Assembly (NCBI GenBank): GCA_041392765.1
Contig: JAWKLL010000007.1
Location: forward strand, 1 to 64,000
Direction of reading: 5' to 3'
Source: Lewinella sp041392765
GTDB taxonomy: Bacteria; Bacteroidota; Bacteroidia; Chitinophagales; Saprospiraceae
DNA: 64,000 nucleotides
Shown: in pieces, positions 26,734 through 36,705 of the stretch
Numbering within the stretch: the stretch's first letter is position 1
Layout: each line of letters starts with the position of its first letter
Notes under the pieces: generated by a model
Databases searched by the model: none
Told to the model about the DNA's origin: nothing
What the model saw: the letters and a program-made list of their open reading frames with translations, nothing else
Made by a program: the position numbers and the translations under genes

Positions 26734-26839
26734 AATCGGTTGTTTTGTCTCGAAATTAGTTGAGATACTAAAGGCTTCAAAACCTATTTCAGGACAAGAC
26801 AATCTTGTCGTTAGCTATAATTTTTACATAATCCTTGTC

Positions 26840-26847
26840 TACCTTTG
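26840..26847 (+). promoter_or_regulatory. Candidate -7 promoter box for malQ
   Basis: TACCTTTG fits TAnnTTTG and lies 34 bases before the malQ ATG. No matching -33 element at the usual distance. Confidence 0.35.
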
Positions 26848-26881
26848 CCACATCAACCACCTTTTTATACACCAATCAGCT

Positions 26882-29514
26882 ATGCTTCTACAGTTTTCCA
26901 TCCACTACCGTACATCCTGGGGGCAGGAAGTTTTTGTGAAAACAGCTACCGAAACCTTTCCACTTCGCCATGCAGGTAATGGCTGGTGGCAAGGTAGTTT
27001 GGAGGTCAAGAAACTACCACAAGATTTTAGCTATCAATATTGCTGTCCGTCAGGCGGATGGAAGCTGGATACACGAACTGAATGTTGATCGCAAGCTAAA
27101 TAACCTCAAAGGAGATACCGTGCGTTTGTCCGATCGATTGGCAATCTCGCGAACAAGCAGATGCTGCGCTATATACTTCTGCATTTGAAGAAGGTCATCT
27201 TTCGCCCGGAAAAGCCGTTGAAAGCGGTTACCCCAAAGTGGGAAAGGCGGCTATCAAGGTGCAATTTTCGCTATTACACGTACGCATTCCCAAGCATTTG
27301 CAAGTAGGAGTGGTTGGCAGTACGCCTGCCTTAGGCGAATGGGACGTGACCCGCGCTGTGGCCTTGGGCAATACAGCGTTTCCCCGCTATGGAAGCTACG
27401 GTGCCCGCCCTGCCTGGTCAGCATATTGAGTATAAATATGTGTTGATGGATCCATCTAGCTCCGCTGTGGTGCAATGGGAATTAGGTAGCAATCGAGTGT
27501 TGGAGGTGCCGCATGGTGTGGATACCTTGGTGCAATCGGATGTTGACTTTCGCCCAACGAACAACACTGGAAAGGAGCTGGCGTAGCAATCCCTGTTTTT
27601 TCTATCCGTACCGAACAGAGTTTAGGGTGCGGGGAGTTCTCCGATCTACGCTATATGGTGGACTGGGCCGATGCCTGTGGTATGCGCATGGTGCAGATTT
27701 TACCCGTTAATGATACCATTGCCAACTATTCTTGGATCGATTCTTATCCTTATGCCGCTGTTTCCGTTTTTGCCCTTCACCCCATTTATTTGAACTTAGA
27801 TGGATTGGAGCAGGCGGTAGATAAAGCGGCTTTCGCCAAGAAACAAGCACTCAATGCCCTGCCTGAAGTAGATTACGAGCAGACGCTGGCGTACAAGTTG
27901 GCTTACACCCGAAAGGTCTATGACAAGGTCTTCGCTACCTGGGAGGCTAGCAGTGCATTCAAGGCATTTTTGCCGACAATGTGCATGGCTCAAGCCTTAT
28001 GCTGCTTGTTACCTGCGCGATACCTGCACGCCCAATTTCAACGAATGGGATACGCATCAGGTCTATGATGCCGCCGCTATTGATACCTTGACGGCACCAG
28101 ATGCTAAGGTGTATAAAGATATTGCCTTCTACTATTACTGCAATTTCATTTGGATAAGCAACTATCGGAGGCTGCCGTATATGCTCGTAGCAAAGGCATC
28201 GTCCTCAAAGGAGATATTGCCATTGGTATCTATCGCTACAGTGCCGATGCTTGGGTTGCGCCACACTTATACAACATGGATGGCCAAGCCGGCGCACCAC
28301 CCGACGATTTTGCAACCGAAGGTCAAAATTGGGGCTTTCCTACTTACAACTGGGAGGCGATGGCTGCCGATGGTTATCAATGGTGGAAGCAGCGGTTTAC
28401 CCAATTGAGTCGATATTTCGATGCTTTCCGCATCGACCATATCCTTGGGTTTTTCCGTATTTGGGAAACGCCTTACGAGCAAGTGGAAGGCATTATGGGG
28501 CGGTTCAATCCGGCATTACCCGTGCGGTTAGAGGAGTTCCACCAGCGGGGGGTATATTTTGATTTCGACCGATTCTGTCGGCCTTTTATCACGGATACGG
28601 TGTTGTACGATTTGTTCGGTGCCGAAACCCCTTATGTACAAGAACACTTCCTGGAGCCTTTCCACGACCGCTGGCAATTGAAACCCGCTTTTGCTACCCA
28701 GCGTCAACTATTAGCAGCGCTTTTGCCCGAGCAGGAGCACCTGAAGAAAGGGTTGTTTTCCTTGGTGAGCAATGTGCTGTTTTTTGAAGAACCCGGCAGC
28801 GATGGCAGTGCTTTCCATCCGCGTATTGATTTACACAAAACTGGGTCGTTCCGATTGTTAGATGCTTACACGCAAGGGCAGATAAGTGATTTGTATAACG
28901 ATTACTTTTACCACCGTCAAGAGGATTTCTGGGAAGAAAAAGGACGTACTAAACTACCCGCTATCAAGGAAGCTACCAATATGCTGATATGTGGGGAAGA
29001 CCTCGGTATGGTGCCCGCTTGTGTGCCCGGTGTGATGAAGGATTTGGGGATACTGTCTTTGGAAATACAGCGCATGGCCAAGAATCCACAAACGGAATTC
29101 CTTCAAACGGCAGACATTCCCTACTGGTCGGTGTGTAGCCCCAGTACGCATGATATGTCGCCTGTGCGCTTATGGTGGGAAGAGGAAGAACCTGGCCGAC
29201 GTCAGCGTTTTTACAACCATGAATTGGGTTGGTGGGGACAGGCACCCGAAACTTGCTCGCCAGAATTGGCATCGGCTATGGCTTGGCAGCATTTGCAATG
29301 GCCGGCTATGTGGGTAGTGTTTCCTTTACAGGATATTTTAGCCATTGATGGCGACCTCCGTTTGCCCAACCCTGCAGCGGAACGCATTAACATTCATGCA
29401 ATAACCCAGCATTATTGGCGTTACAGAATGCACATCAGCGCGGAAGCACTCCTGCGCGCTGATGCTTTCAACCAACGCTTGTATGCGATGTTACAAAATA
29501 CAGGAAGAATTTAA
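26882..29514 (+). CDS. malQ: 4-alpha-glucanotransferase (GH77, DPE2-like with N-terminal starch-binding modules; several frameshifts)
   Basis: MalQ transfers maltodextrin segments between alpha-1,4-glucans, processing maltose and glycogen fragments. About 877 residues are reconstructed. The N-terminal 260 residues look like two CBM20-type modules (LLQFSIHYRTSWGQEVFV and VQFSLLHVRIPKHLQVGVVG), as in plant DPE2. The GH77 domain follows: IPVFSIRTEQSLGCGEFSDL, QILPVNDT, the nucleophile region YFDAFRIDHILGFFRIWE, the acid/base CGEDLGMVP and PSTHDMSPVRLWW. The frame breaks near 27050, 27150, 27390, 27570, 27975, 28025 and 28145; from 28150 onwards it is intact. The start is the ATG at 26882. Divergent from the dcw operon. 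Confidence 0.9.
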
Positions 29515-29520
29515 TCAATC

Positions 29521-30022
29521 ATGCGATATTTATTGGTCAGCTTTCTACTTATGTGGTCGTTTGGCACAAAAGCACAAGGCAGAGATATTGAAGGAACCGC
29601 CTATCGGGTAATGCTCAGTACGTTGCTCACTGCACTCCGTGGAGGAGATAGGCGTAACTGCTGCTCATGATGTATTGCGGCAAGCTGTTTTTGGATGCAC
29701 GGGAGCGCAAAGAATTCGAGGTGAGTCATTTGCCGGGTGCGCATTTCATTGGCTACGATGATTTTGATTTATCGCGGGTGGAAAAATTGGACAAGGGAAG
29801 GGAGGTAATCGTATATTGTTCCGTAGGTTATCGCAGTGAAAAGATTACCGAAAAGCTGCTGGCGGCAGGTTTTACAAACGTAAAAATATGTACGGAGGGA
29901 TATTTGAGTGGAAAAATCGGGGTTACAGCGTAGTCGATAACAAAGGCAAGAGCACGGAACAAGTCCATGCTTACAGCAAAAGCTGGGGAATTTGGCTACA
30001 GCAAGGGGAGAAAGTATATTGA
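29521..30022 (+). CDS. Exported rhodanese-like protein (frameshifts)
   Basis: From the ATG at 29521 a signal peptide (MRYLLVSFLLMWSFGTKAQG) precedes a rhodanese domain: FLDARERKEFEVSHLPGAHF, the active-site loop YCSVGYRS with the catalytic cysteine, then NMYGGIFEWKNRGYSVVD. Rhodaneses move sulfane sulfur; this one would act outside the cytoplasm, and its acceptor is unknown. The frame breaks near 29632, in the T run near 29685, and in the A run near 29882 (one A missing). The restored frame ends at the TGA at 30020-30022. It starts 6 bases after malQ. Confidence 0.82.
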
Positions 30023-30056
30023 CTCGTTCCAATATTCATTCCCAAAGCCACAAATT

Positions 30057-30890
30057 ATGAAAAAACAAATACAACGCTATTTTTTAGGATGGGTGATGAT
30101 ATGCCTCTGTGTTTTCGGGCTTAAAGCCCAAACAGGTAATATCATAGGCATAAACCGCAACAAGGAGTTGGTGCGAATCAATTTGGAGAATGCGAATGTG
30201 TCGTTAATGGCACCTATCAAGGATTTGCCCAGTAATGCACGCTTGCACGGCTTAGTATTTATACCGGCTGATACGGCTTTTTACACCATTATGAACCCTA
30301 CCAGCAACCCATCTTTGGTGAAAATTTGGACCAACGGCTGGTGGAAAGATATAGGCCCCATCACCTTTGCCGGGCAACCTATTCAGCTTTGTGAGTCGAT
30401 TACGTATGATGAAGCAAGCAACCGTCTTTTAGTGAGTGTGAGTGCTAATGGAGGCATCCAATGGAATGATTACGCTTCAGAAACACTGATGGAAGTGAGC
30501 CGGAGCGACGGAAGATGTACCCGTATCGCTAGCTTAAAAGAAGGTTTTTTGCCAGATGATTTCGATAGGATAGCGGTATTCGGCACGCAACTGTTCGGCA
30601 TGGATGGCCGCCCCGATAAAAATACGACCTATATTTTTCCTTTTATCTTATCGGAGATGTCGGGGGAAATGTATGTAGGCACCAAGCAAAACATCCCCTA
30701 TTTCACGATGGATGATGTGATGGTAATAGGGCAGTTTCTCTATTTTACCCACAAAGAAACCAACGCGCTGTATTACTACGATATGCTGGCGCGAAAGTGG
30801 TCGCAAGTAGCCCCTTTTAAAGGCGATGAAACCCTGCCGGGCGGCGTTAACATCACAGGGATGGCGTATCTTCCGCTTCCGCAAGTGTAG
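30057..30890 (+). CDS. Secreted protein of unknown function, possibly beta-propeller-like
   Basis: An intact 277-residue protein with a signal peptide (MKKQIQRYFLGWVMICLCVFGLKA, in two parts: basic head and hydrophobic core). The mature part reads like a series of beta-strand blades, for example LHGLVFIPADTAFYTIMN, ESITYDEASNRLLVSVSA and FDRIAVFGTQLFGMDGR, and resembles DUF4394-like or NHL-like periplasmic proteins only in general style. I do not recognise the family. I start at the ATG at 30057; the frame extends upstream to 29967 without signal-like features. Its 3' end overlaps xseB tail to tail by 38 bases. Confidence 0.75.
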   Translation: MKKQIQRYFLGWVMICLCVFGLKAQTGNIIGINRNKELVRINLENANVSLMAPIKDLPSNARLHGLVFIPADTAFYTIMNPTSNPSLVKIWTNGWWKDIGPITFAGQPIQLCESITYDEASNRLLVSVSANGGIQWNDYASETLMEVSRSDGRCTRIASLKEGFLPDDFDRIAVFGTQLFGMDGRPDKNTTYIFPFILSEMSGEMYVGTKQNIPYFTMDDVMVIGQFLYFTHKETNALYYYDMLARKWSQVAPFKGDETLPGGVNITGMAYLPLPQV

Positions 30891-31050
30891 CTTCCATATC
30901 TTTTAGTTTGGCACGACAATAGCGAATGAGTTCCATGGCGCGTTGGTTGTTGGCCACCAAGTCATCCAACTTCACTTGTGGTTGTTGCAGTGTTTGCAGA
31001 ATAGCTTCCAATTCCTGCATCGCTTGTTCGTAGGTTGGTTGGTTGTCCAT
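30853..31050 (-). CDS. xseB: Exodeoxyribonuclease VII small subunit
   Basis: XseB pairs with XseA to form exonuclease VII, which degrades single-stranded DNA from either end. The 65-residue protein has the family pattern: YEQAMQELEAILQTLQ, then a VKLDDLVANNQRAMELI helix, then YCRAKLKDMEATLAEAE. XseA is not in this window, although the two genes are adjacent in many genomes. It converges on the secreted-protein gene with a 38-base overlap. Confidence 0.88.
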   Translation of the reverse strand: MDNQPTYEQAMQELEAILQTLQQPQVKLDDLVANNQRAMELIRYCRAKLKDMEATLAEAEDTPSL

Positions 31051-31096
31051 GTTGCTGGTTGTTTGTATGCTTGCTAAATTTTAAATAACCTTGGTA

Positions 31097-32944
31097 TTAC
31101 CCCCCAGACAATACCATGCGAAACTGCCCTCCTATTCGCATCCACCTGCCGGGCATGGTTACTAAGTTGGTTTCCGTATAGCGGGTATTCGTGAGGTTGG
31201 TAGCTTCTATGAACAGCGACCAGCGGTTTTGCTGCCAACTGGAGTCGGCTATCCGCCAAGTGGTAGTCGGGTAGGAAACACGGCTGGTGTAGCGGTAGTG
31301 AATGCTATGCAACCACCGTTGTCCCCATCGATAACTGAACCCTGCTATCAATTGGTGGTCTAAATTCTCAAGCACATAGCGCGACAAAGGTGCTTCGTTG
31401 TCTTCCAACTGTGCATGGATGCGGGTATAACTCAGTGTCAACCGTTCCAATGGCGTTTCGGTGGATAATAGCAGTGGAAGTAGCACTGAAAGGCTTACTT
31501 CCGCTCCTTGGGTCACCAATTCATTGATGTTGACGGGTGTCCAGCGCAGGGTATCAGCAGCCCGCGTCCAGTCGATGAGGTCGAAGCCGTTGCGTTGGAA
31601 GAGTGCCAGTTGAAGATGCAGGCCTCCATTATGATTGAGAAACCGTGACCCTATCTCGTAAGAAAGGGCTTCTTCTGGCTGTAAATCCGGATTGCCATTG
31701 TTGGCAGGGTCGGAATAATACAAATCGGTAAAGGTAGGTACGCGGTAGGTGTATCCAGCGTTGGCGAACAGTTTTACCTGCTCACTGACATTTACACCTA
31801 CATCAATTCCCGGAAAAAAGCGAGTGCCAAAATCGGAAAAGCTGCTCATGGATATGCCTGGGGTCACATCTAGCTTGTCTTTCCAGCGAAAGCGGTGTTC
31901 TAAGAAAAGGCTAGCGGTACGGCGGCGGCGTTCTCCCAAATTTGTGCTGTTGAGCGACACATACCCTGCTTCAACGCCCAAGCCCGTATCGCCGAATCGG
32001 CTGGCGTAATGACTTTGCAATTCAGCCCCCAAGGTGTGGCCCGTATGGATGTTTTGGTACAGCGATGGGTTGTCGCGCACAAAAATATAGTGGTCTTTGT
32101 TTTTGCGCCAGAAAACCCTGGGGGTGATGCGCCAGCGGTTTCGTCGGTACTCATCTTGTAGCGCCACAAACGTAGTAGCCACCTCTTCGTATTGGTCTTT
32201 GAAATCAGGACTGGCATAAAAGCCGTTGGCACCAAACGCCCTGTCGGAATGTCCGGCAGTGAGGCTTAATTGGTGTTGCCCCATCTCGCGCTGGTATTGG
32301 TAAAAATAGGAGGAGATATCGTAGTCGGTATTGTAGCGGTAGCCATTGGAAAAATCGCGTGCCACCGACAGGTAATGATTACTTTCCTCATTGGGTTGTA
32401 GCGACAAGGCTAAACTGCCGCCACCTAATCCGTTTTCGCCAGCTCTTGCCGATAGGGAAAGCGAATTTTCCGTTGCTTTTTTGGTGACAATATTAATAGC
32501 ACCCGCGAAAGCATTTTGGCCGTAGATACGCGCCCCAGGCCCTTTAAGCACCTCTATGCGTGCTATGTTTTCAAGGTCCAGCGGAAGATTCATATTGTGA
32601 TGCCCGGTTTGAGGGTCTGTCAATCGAATACCGTTGATTAACACAAGCGTTTGCTCGAAAGTGCCTCCGCGTATGCTTACATCCGCTTGTATGCCGTGTG
32701 CGCCGCGCTGACGCACATCCACACCCGCAACGTGTTGCAACAATTCATTTACGCTGCGCACGGGCATCTGCGCTATCTGCGAGGCAGTGATTACCTGTAT
32801 GCTGCGCGATGTTTCCCGAAAGGGTATCTCTAATCGATTTTCTCGGATGACGATGGCATCCAAGTCATAAATGGTGCTATCTGGCTGCGCCGATAGCAAA
32901 GTAGTGCCTAGTAGTACTAAGCAGACCAGTAGCTGGTTTTTCAT
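31097..32944 (-). CDS. TonB-dependent outer-membrane receptor (BtuB/siderophore type)
   Basis: An intact outer-membrane receptor of about 615 residues. A signal peptide (MKNQLLVCLVLLGTTLLSAQ) is followed by the N-terminal TonB-box-like stretch LDAIVIRENR, the plug domain (residues 35-150; VITASQIAQMPVRSVNELLQ, VSIRGGTFEQTLVLINGIRL, NIARIEVLKGPGARIYGQNA) and a 22-strand barrel ending in a typical C-terminal aromatic pattern near MRIGGQFRMVL. It imports an unidentified ligand such as cobalamin or an iron chelate, driven by TonB. There is no SusD partner, so this is not a polysaccharide SusC system. I start at the ATG at 32942-32944, not the upstream 32980. Confidence 0.93.
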   Translation of the reverse strand: MKNQLLVCLVLLGTTLLSAQPDSTIYDLDAIVIRENRLEIPFRETSRSIQVITASQIAQMPVRSVNELLQHVAGVDVRQRGAHGIQADVSIRGGTFEQTLVLINGIRLTDPQTGHHNMNLPLDLENIARIEVLKGPGARIYGQNAFAGAINIVTKKATENSLSLSARAGENGLGGGSLALSLQPNEESNHYLSVARDFSNGYRYNTDYDISSYFYQYQREMGQHQLSLTAGHSDRAFGANGFYASPDFKDQYEEVATTFVALQDEYRRNRWRITPRVFWRKNKDHYIFVRDNPSLYQNIHTGHTLGAELQSHYASRFGDTGLGVEAGYVSLNSTNLGERRRRTASLFLEHRFRWKDKLDVTPGISMSSFSDFGTRFFPGIDVGVNVSEQVKLFANAGYTYRVPTFTDLYYSDPANNGNPDLQPEEALSYEIGSRFLNHNGGLHLQLALFQRNGFDLIDWTRAADTLRWTPVNINELVTQGAEVSLSVLLPLLLSTETPLERLTLSYTRIHAQLEDNEAPLSRYVLENLDHQLIAGFSYRWGQRWLHSIHYRYTSRVSYPTTTWRIADSSWQQNRWSLFIEATNLTNTRYTETNLVTMPGRWMRIGGQFRMVLSGG

Positions 32945-33014
32945 AATGGGTAATTTCAAACGGCTGCTAAACGGGCGCAAACATCGGTAAAAATGGTGAA
33001 TTCCGCTATTGGCA

Positions 33015-33770
33015 TTACCAACTCATGTTCGGATAGGCACGTTGCATCCATTGTAGTTCCGCAAGCAAATGCCCTAGTGCCTCGGTATGCTGCCCTTGCT
33101 TTCCACCGCGCTGAGGATAGGTGTCGGCGGGAATATGCAGGGTGGCTTCCTGAAGTATCTGTAGCCGTTTGGCGGTTACAGCAGGGGCTAAAGCCGCTAA
33201 GTCAGGCCCAATACCAGCCGCTGTGGCTACCAAGTCAACTTCGTCTGGTAGTAGGGCTTCATCGGCATACATCCACAAGTCGTCTAGTGCTTGCTGCATC
33301 TTCGCGTGGCTGGTATCCGTGCCATCACCTAAGCGGATGACCCACTCCGAGGAGTAGCGCAGGTGGTAGGATATTTCCTTGAGGGAACGAGTGGCGATAG
33401 CGGCGATCTGTTCGTCTTTGCTTTGGCACAACGCCTCGTGGAGGTAGTAATTGAAGCTATCAAAGAGGAATTGGCGCAACACCGTGTAAGCAAAATCTTC
33501 ATTGAGGTGCTCCACCAGTAGCAGGTTGTGAAACTCATGTTGGTCGCGCAGCATCGCCAAGGCGTCTTCGTCTCTTCCGTTGCCTTCCACCTGCCCGGCA
33601 TACGCCAGCCAGTGCCGCGCTTGCCCTATAAGGTCGAGGGATATGTTGGTCATAGCAATATCCTGCTCCAATATGGGGCCATGTCCACACCATTCCCCAA
33701 GGCGTTGTCCTAGGATGAGGGCATTGTCGCCCAATCGGAGAAGATAAGTTGTGAGTTGTTGGTTATTCAT
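33015..33770 (-). CDS. paaC: 1,2-phenylacetyl-CoA epoxidase subunit PaaC
   Basis: PaaC is the structural (ferritin-like) subunit of the ring epoxidase PaaABCE, which attacks phenylacetyl-CoA. The intact 251-residue protein shows LRLGDNALILGQRLGEWCGHGPILE, TNISLDLIGQARHWLAYAG, DFAYTVLRQFLFDSFNYYL and LKEISYHLRYSSEWVIRLGDG, all typical. No paaA, paaB, paaD or paaE lies next to it, which is unusual because these genes normally form one operon; they may be elsewhere on the chromosome. Downstream of the TonB receptor start, upstream of repeat A2. Confidence 0.92.
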   Translation of the reverse strand: MNNQQLTTYLLRLGDNALILGQRLGEWCGHGPILEQDIAMTNISLDLIGQARHWLAYAGQVEGNGRDEDALAMLRDQHEFHNLLLVEHLNEDFAYTVLRQFLFDSFNYYLHEALCQSKDEQIAAIATRSLKEISYHLRYSSEWVIRLGDGTDTSHAKMQQALDDLWMYADEALLPDEVDLVATAAGIGPDLAALAPAVTAKRLQILQEATLHIPADTYPQRGGKQGQHTEALGHLLAELQWMQRAYPNMSW

Positions 33771-33802
33771 GATTTTACCTGTATTAGGGGGCTAAGTTTA
33801 TT

Positions 33803-33965
33803 GGTGCTTTGACTTTTTTAGTGGAGGCTACCCTTCGGGTCGCTACGTTTCGCAGCTCTCTAGGCTGAGCCTAGATCGGCCCCGGTAAGCCCGGGTCTGT
33901 CAGCTAAAAGCTGCCACTGCTGCACATCGCTAGCCCAGTACGACCACTAGGTTTGTCAAAGAACC
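33803..33965 (+). repeat. MITE-like repeat family A, copy A2
   Basis: About 163 bp, bounded by GGTGCTTTGAC and GTCAAAGAACC, nearly perfect terminal inverted repeats. The interior has the same modules as A1 (GGAGGCTACCCTTCGGGTCG, CTAGGCTGAGCCTAG, CCCGGGTCTGTCAGC, CAGTACGACCACTAG) minus the extra hairpins. It lies between the stop of the GH57 gene and the start of paaC. No coding frame. Confidence 0.9.
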
Positions 33966-33971
33966 ATATAT

Positions 33972-36373
33972 TTAAAAAGACTCTACTTCTAGCAAATCAG
34001 CCAGTGCATCTATCTGCTCCTGCCATGCATTATCCGCTGCGATGGGGATGCTTTTGCGCATCACCTCCCGCCGTTCACAGAACAGGTTTTGGCTTTTCCA
34101 TAAATTAACGGGCAGCTTTAACTGCCGCAATAACCGGATGGAGTTGACCAACCTTGTGAGTCCCTCCGTATGAGACGGGTCGGGGCGTAGGTCTTTCTGG
34201 ACACGGAACAGCCGCTGACCCGCCAATAGTTCTATTTCTGAACTAGAGGTGATGGACACGCCCCACTTTTGAAACTCATCCACCAAGTGTTGCAGCATGC
34301 GGGTGTCTAGCTGGGGCTGACGGAAAAATTGCTCCAAATCGTCATTGAGCACATACTGTATCGCCGCTTTATAGGCTTCCGGCAAGGGTATCTCACTCTT
34401 CAGCATACTGCTCATGAGTTGGTAGTTGCCGTTATAGATGTCTCTAAATTCTCGCTTGATGTCGCCCAAACTGCGCTCGGTGATGTCGCGCAGCACTTTG
34501 CGTTTTTCATCGCGGAAAGATGCCAGATACTGAATTTTTCAGAACCGATATACTCTTTGCATCACAGCGATGACCTTGCCCAAATCGGGTGTGCGGAAAG
34601 CATCACGGGCTGCCTCCGACATGGTGTCGAAGCGGGTGCGACATCTGCGTGCTGATATTGCCGATGATGTTTTGCTGCCCTAAATGCAAGGCTGCGAAGC
34701 TGAAATGCTTGCGCGAACGCGTAATTCGCGACCGTATGGTGACCCGCCCTATGACTAAGCGCTGCTCTCCGGCTACCAAGCGTTCCAATACCTCACTTTC
34801 GGTGGTGTAATTGAAAGCTGCATTTTTTCAGGAAAACTGCTCGAAGATGGAAGCGATGGCAAAGTGCATACCTACCCGTTCGAGATCTACCCGTGCGGGG
34901 CTACAAATTCCTGATAACTGACGGCACCGTTTTCATAAACGTTACTGGGAGCTTGCGCCAATTTTTCACGAAAGTATCGTGCAACGCTACCCCCGCTACC
35001 TGCTGGGCATAGTAGATGGCGCGGTTGGCGTATTGTAGAATCTGGTTGGTTTCCAAACCGGAAATTTCATCAAAAAACCACCCACAACTGGTGTACATGA
35101 GGACGGCTTGCCGTTGCATTTCCAACAAGCGACTCAGTTGTATTTGTTGTTCTTCCTCCAACGGGCGACGAGCATGCGCCTGCAAAAAAGCTGTCCATTG
35201 CGCCTCGGAGCGGTCGAGGATTACGTCAATATAGGCATCTCTCTGGCTACCCACGGGTCGTTGAGTAGGGGCGAGGCATATTGCTCGTAGATGGGGATAA
35301 GCTGGTCGCGCAGCCAGTCGAGGGTTTCTCGTAGGGGCTGCCGCCAGCGTTGGTGCCAACCCGGGCGACCACTATTGCAGCCGCAATCGCTTCGCCAACG
35401 TTCCACCCCATGCACACAGCTCCAGGAAGAGTTGTCATGACCAGGCTTCCCATGTAGGAGGATGTTTGGCGAGAAGGCACCGTAATTGGTAAGTGTTACA
35501 TCCTTGTTTTTATCGATATACCGCAGGCAGTCGGCCAATGCCATTTCGCCTTTTCGATGGTGGTGGCCATAGCTTTCGCCATCGGTAGCAATATGAGCCA
35601 GTTGAACGGAATCGTCTTTATCTAACGTATGTATGATGCGATTGGCAAAGAGGGGCCATTATTGAGCAGCCCTTCAAAAGCAACGCCCTGTGATACATTG
35701 CCATCATAAAAAAGACGGTGATGCTGCGGCCACTCTCCAATTGGACGGTGGCGTCTGCGAGGATCTACCCCTGCATGGGGCAGTTGAATCAGTCGCTATC
35801 GGGGCTTTGCCGGACGGCTTTTGCTTGTCGGGGTGCGAGGATGGTGAACTGTATGCCAAAATCGCAAAGCACTTCAAGGGTCGCCATATCCACGGCTGTT
35901 TCGGCTAGCCAGATACCTTCGGCCTTACGTCCGTCGAATCGGCTTTCAAAATCGCGCAAGCCCCAAGCTACTTGCGTGCGTTTGTCTCGCTCGTTGGCCA
36001 ATGGCATGATGAGGTGGCTATATACCTGCGCGAGCGCAGAGCCGTGCCCATCAAACAACTCCATCGACTGCCGATCGGCGGTCAATATGGCCTGATAGGT
36101 GTGTGGGTCGGCCTTTTCCATCCATGAGAGTAGGGTAGGGCCGAAATTGAAACTAATCCGTGCGTAGTTGTTGACAATCTGATAGATCCGCCCCTGCTCA
36201 TTCAAGATACGCGCCTGTGCATTGGGTGCATAACACTCAAAATTGATACGCTCATTCCAATCGTGAAAGGGCGCGGCACTGTCTTGGGTTTCCAACACCT
36301 CCAACCAAGCGTTTTCTCGGGGTGGCTGGTAAAAATGCCCGTGTATGCAAACGTACTTGCGATCCTTCTTCAT
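33972..36373 (-). CDS. Glycoside hydrolase family 57 protein with DUF3536 (several frameshifts)
   Basis: About 800 residues across several frames. The N-terminus KYVCIHGHFYQPPRENAWLE is the GH57 entry motif with the conserved histidine. EGIWLAETAVDMATLEVL carries the likely nucleophile glutamate and precedes DFGIQFTILAPRQAKAV. The C-terminal half, through LTRLVNSIRLLRQLKLPVNLWKSQN, matches the DUF3536 region that accompanies this GH57 subgroup. Members are predicted alpha-glucan or trehalose-metabolism enzymes of the cytoplasm; the exact reaction is not established. Breaks lie near 35790, 35680, 35540, 35240, 34870 and 34500-34550. With malQ and glgB it suggests active glycogen or maltodextrin metabolism. 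Confidence 0.83.
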
Positions 36374-36389
36374 ACTTACTACTACTGTC

Positions 36390-36462
36390 TTAGCAATCTG
36401 ACGGAAATTAATTGAACAATTTCCAAATCAAAAATTATTGAATTAAATTTTTTCCGTCCCTA
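36390..36462 (+). repeat. Hairpin repeat family B, short variant B3
   Basis: The ends are those of family B (TTAGCAATCTGACGGAAAT on the left, TTTTCCGTCCCTAA on the right), but the centre is replaced by a different AT-rich palindrome: TTAATTGAACAATTT pairs imperfectly with AAAATTATTGAATTAA. So the ends are conserved while the hairpin stem differs. It lies in the leader of the GH57 gene. Confidence 0.72.
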
Positions 36463-36466
36463 ACCA

Positions 36467-36474
36467 CAAAAGTA
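36467..36474 (-). promoter_or_regulatory. Candidate -7 box for the GH57 gene
   Basis: On the minus strand TACTTTTG matches TAnnTTTG. It lies just outside repeat B3 and 93 bases before the GH57 start, so the transcript would begin with the B3 hairpin, the same arrangement as for rsfS and B1. Confidence 0.45.
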
Positions 36475-36705
36475 ACTTTTTTTGAAAACGAAAAGATAGC
36501 AATAACCAACTTGAAGGCAATCCAAGCAGTGCTTCATCCAAAAATCCCCACCGTTTATAGATTTTTTTTCATGGCCTGCCTGCCGTGGGTGTAGCTTCGC
36601 CTCAATATACAACTGAACCTAGCATCAGTAGGTGGAAAAAATTGGCTAGCACGAGGCTAACAAATCCATCTGACGATTCGCGTTCGGTGCCAAACTTTGT
36701 TCAAA
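36475..36705. other. Divergent intergenic region between GH57 gene and tolC
   Basis: AT-rich near the GH57 side and mixed near tolC. I see no coding frame, no clear promoter for tolC and no repeat other than B3 at the left edge. Confidence 0.4.

Noticed and set aside
26882..29514. malQ as a true pseudogene
   Set aside because: Family sequence is continuous across frames with all catalytic residues present, and the same type of indel affects essential genes nearby.
32945..33014. Cobalamin riboswitch in front of the TonB-dependent receptor
   Set aside because: Only 70 bases separate it from paaC, too short, and no B12-box sequence is visible.
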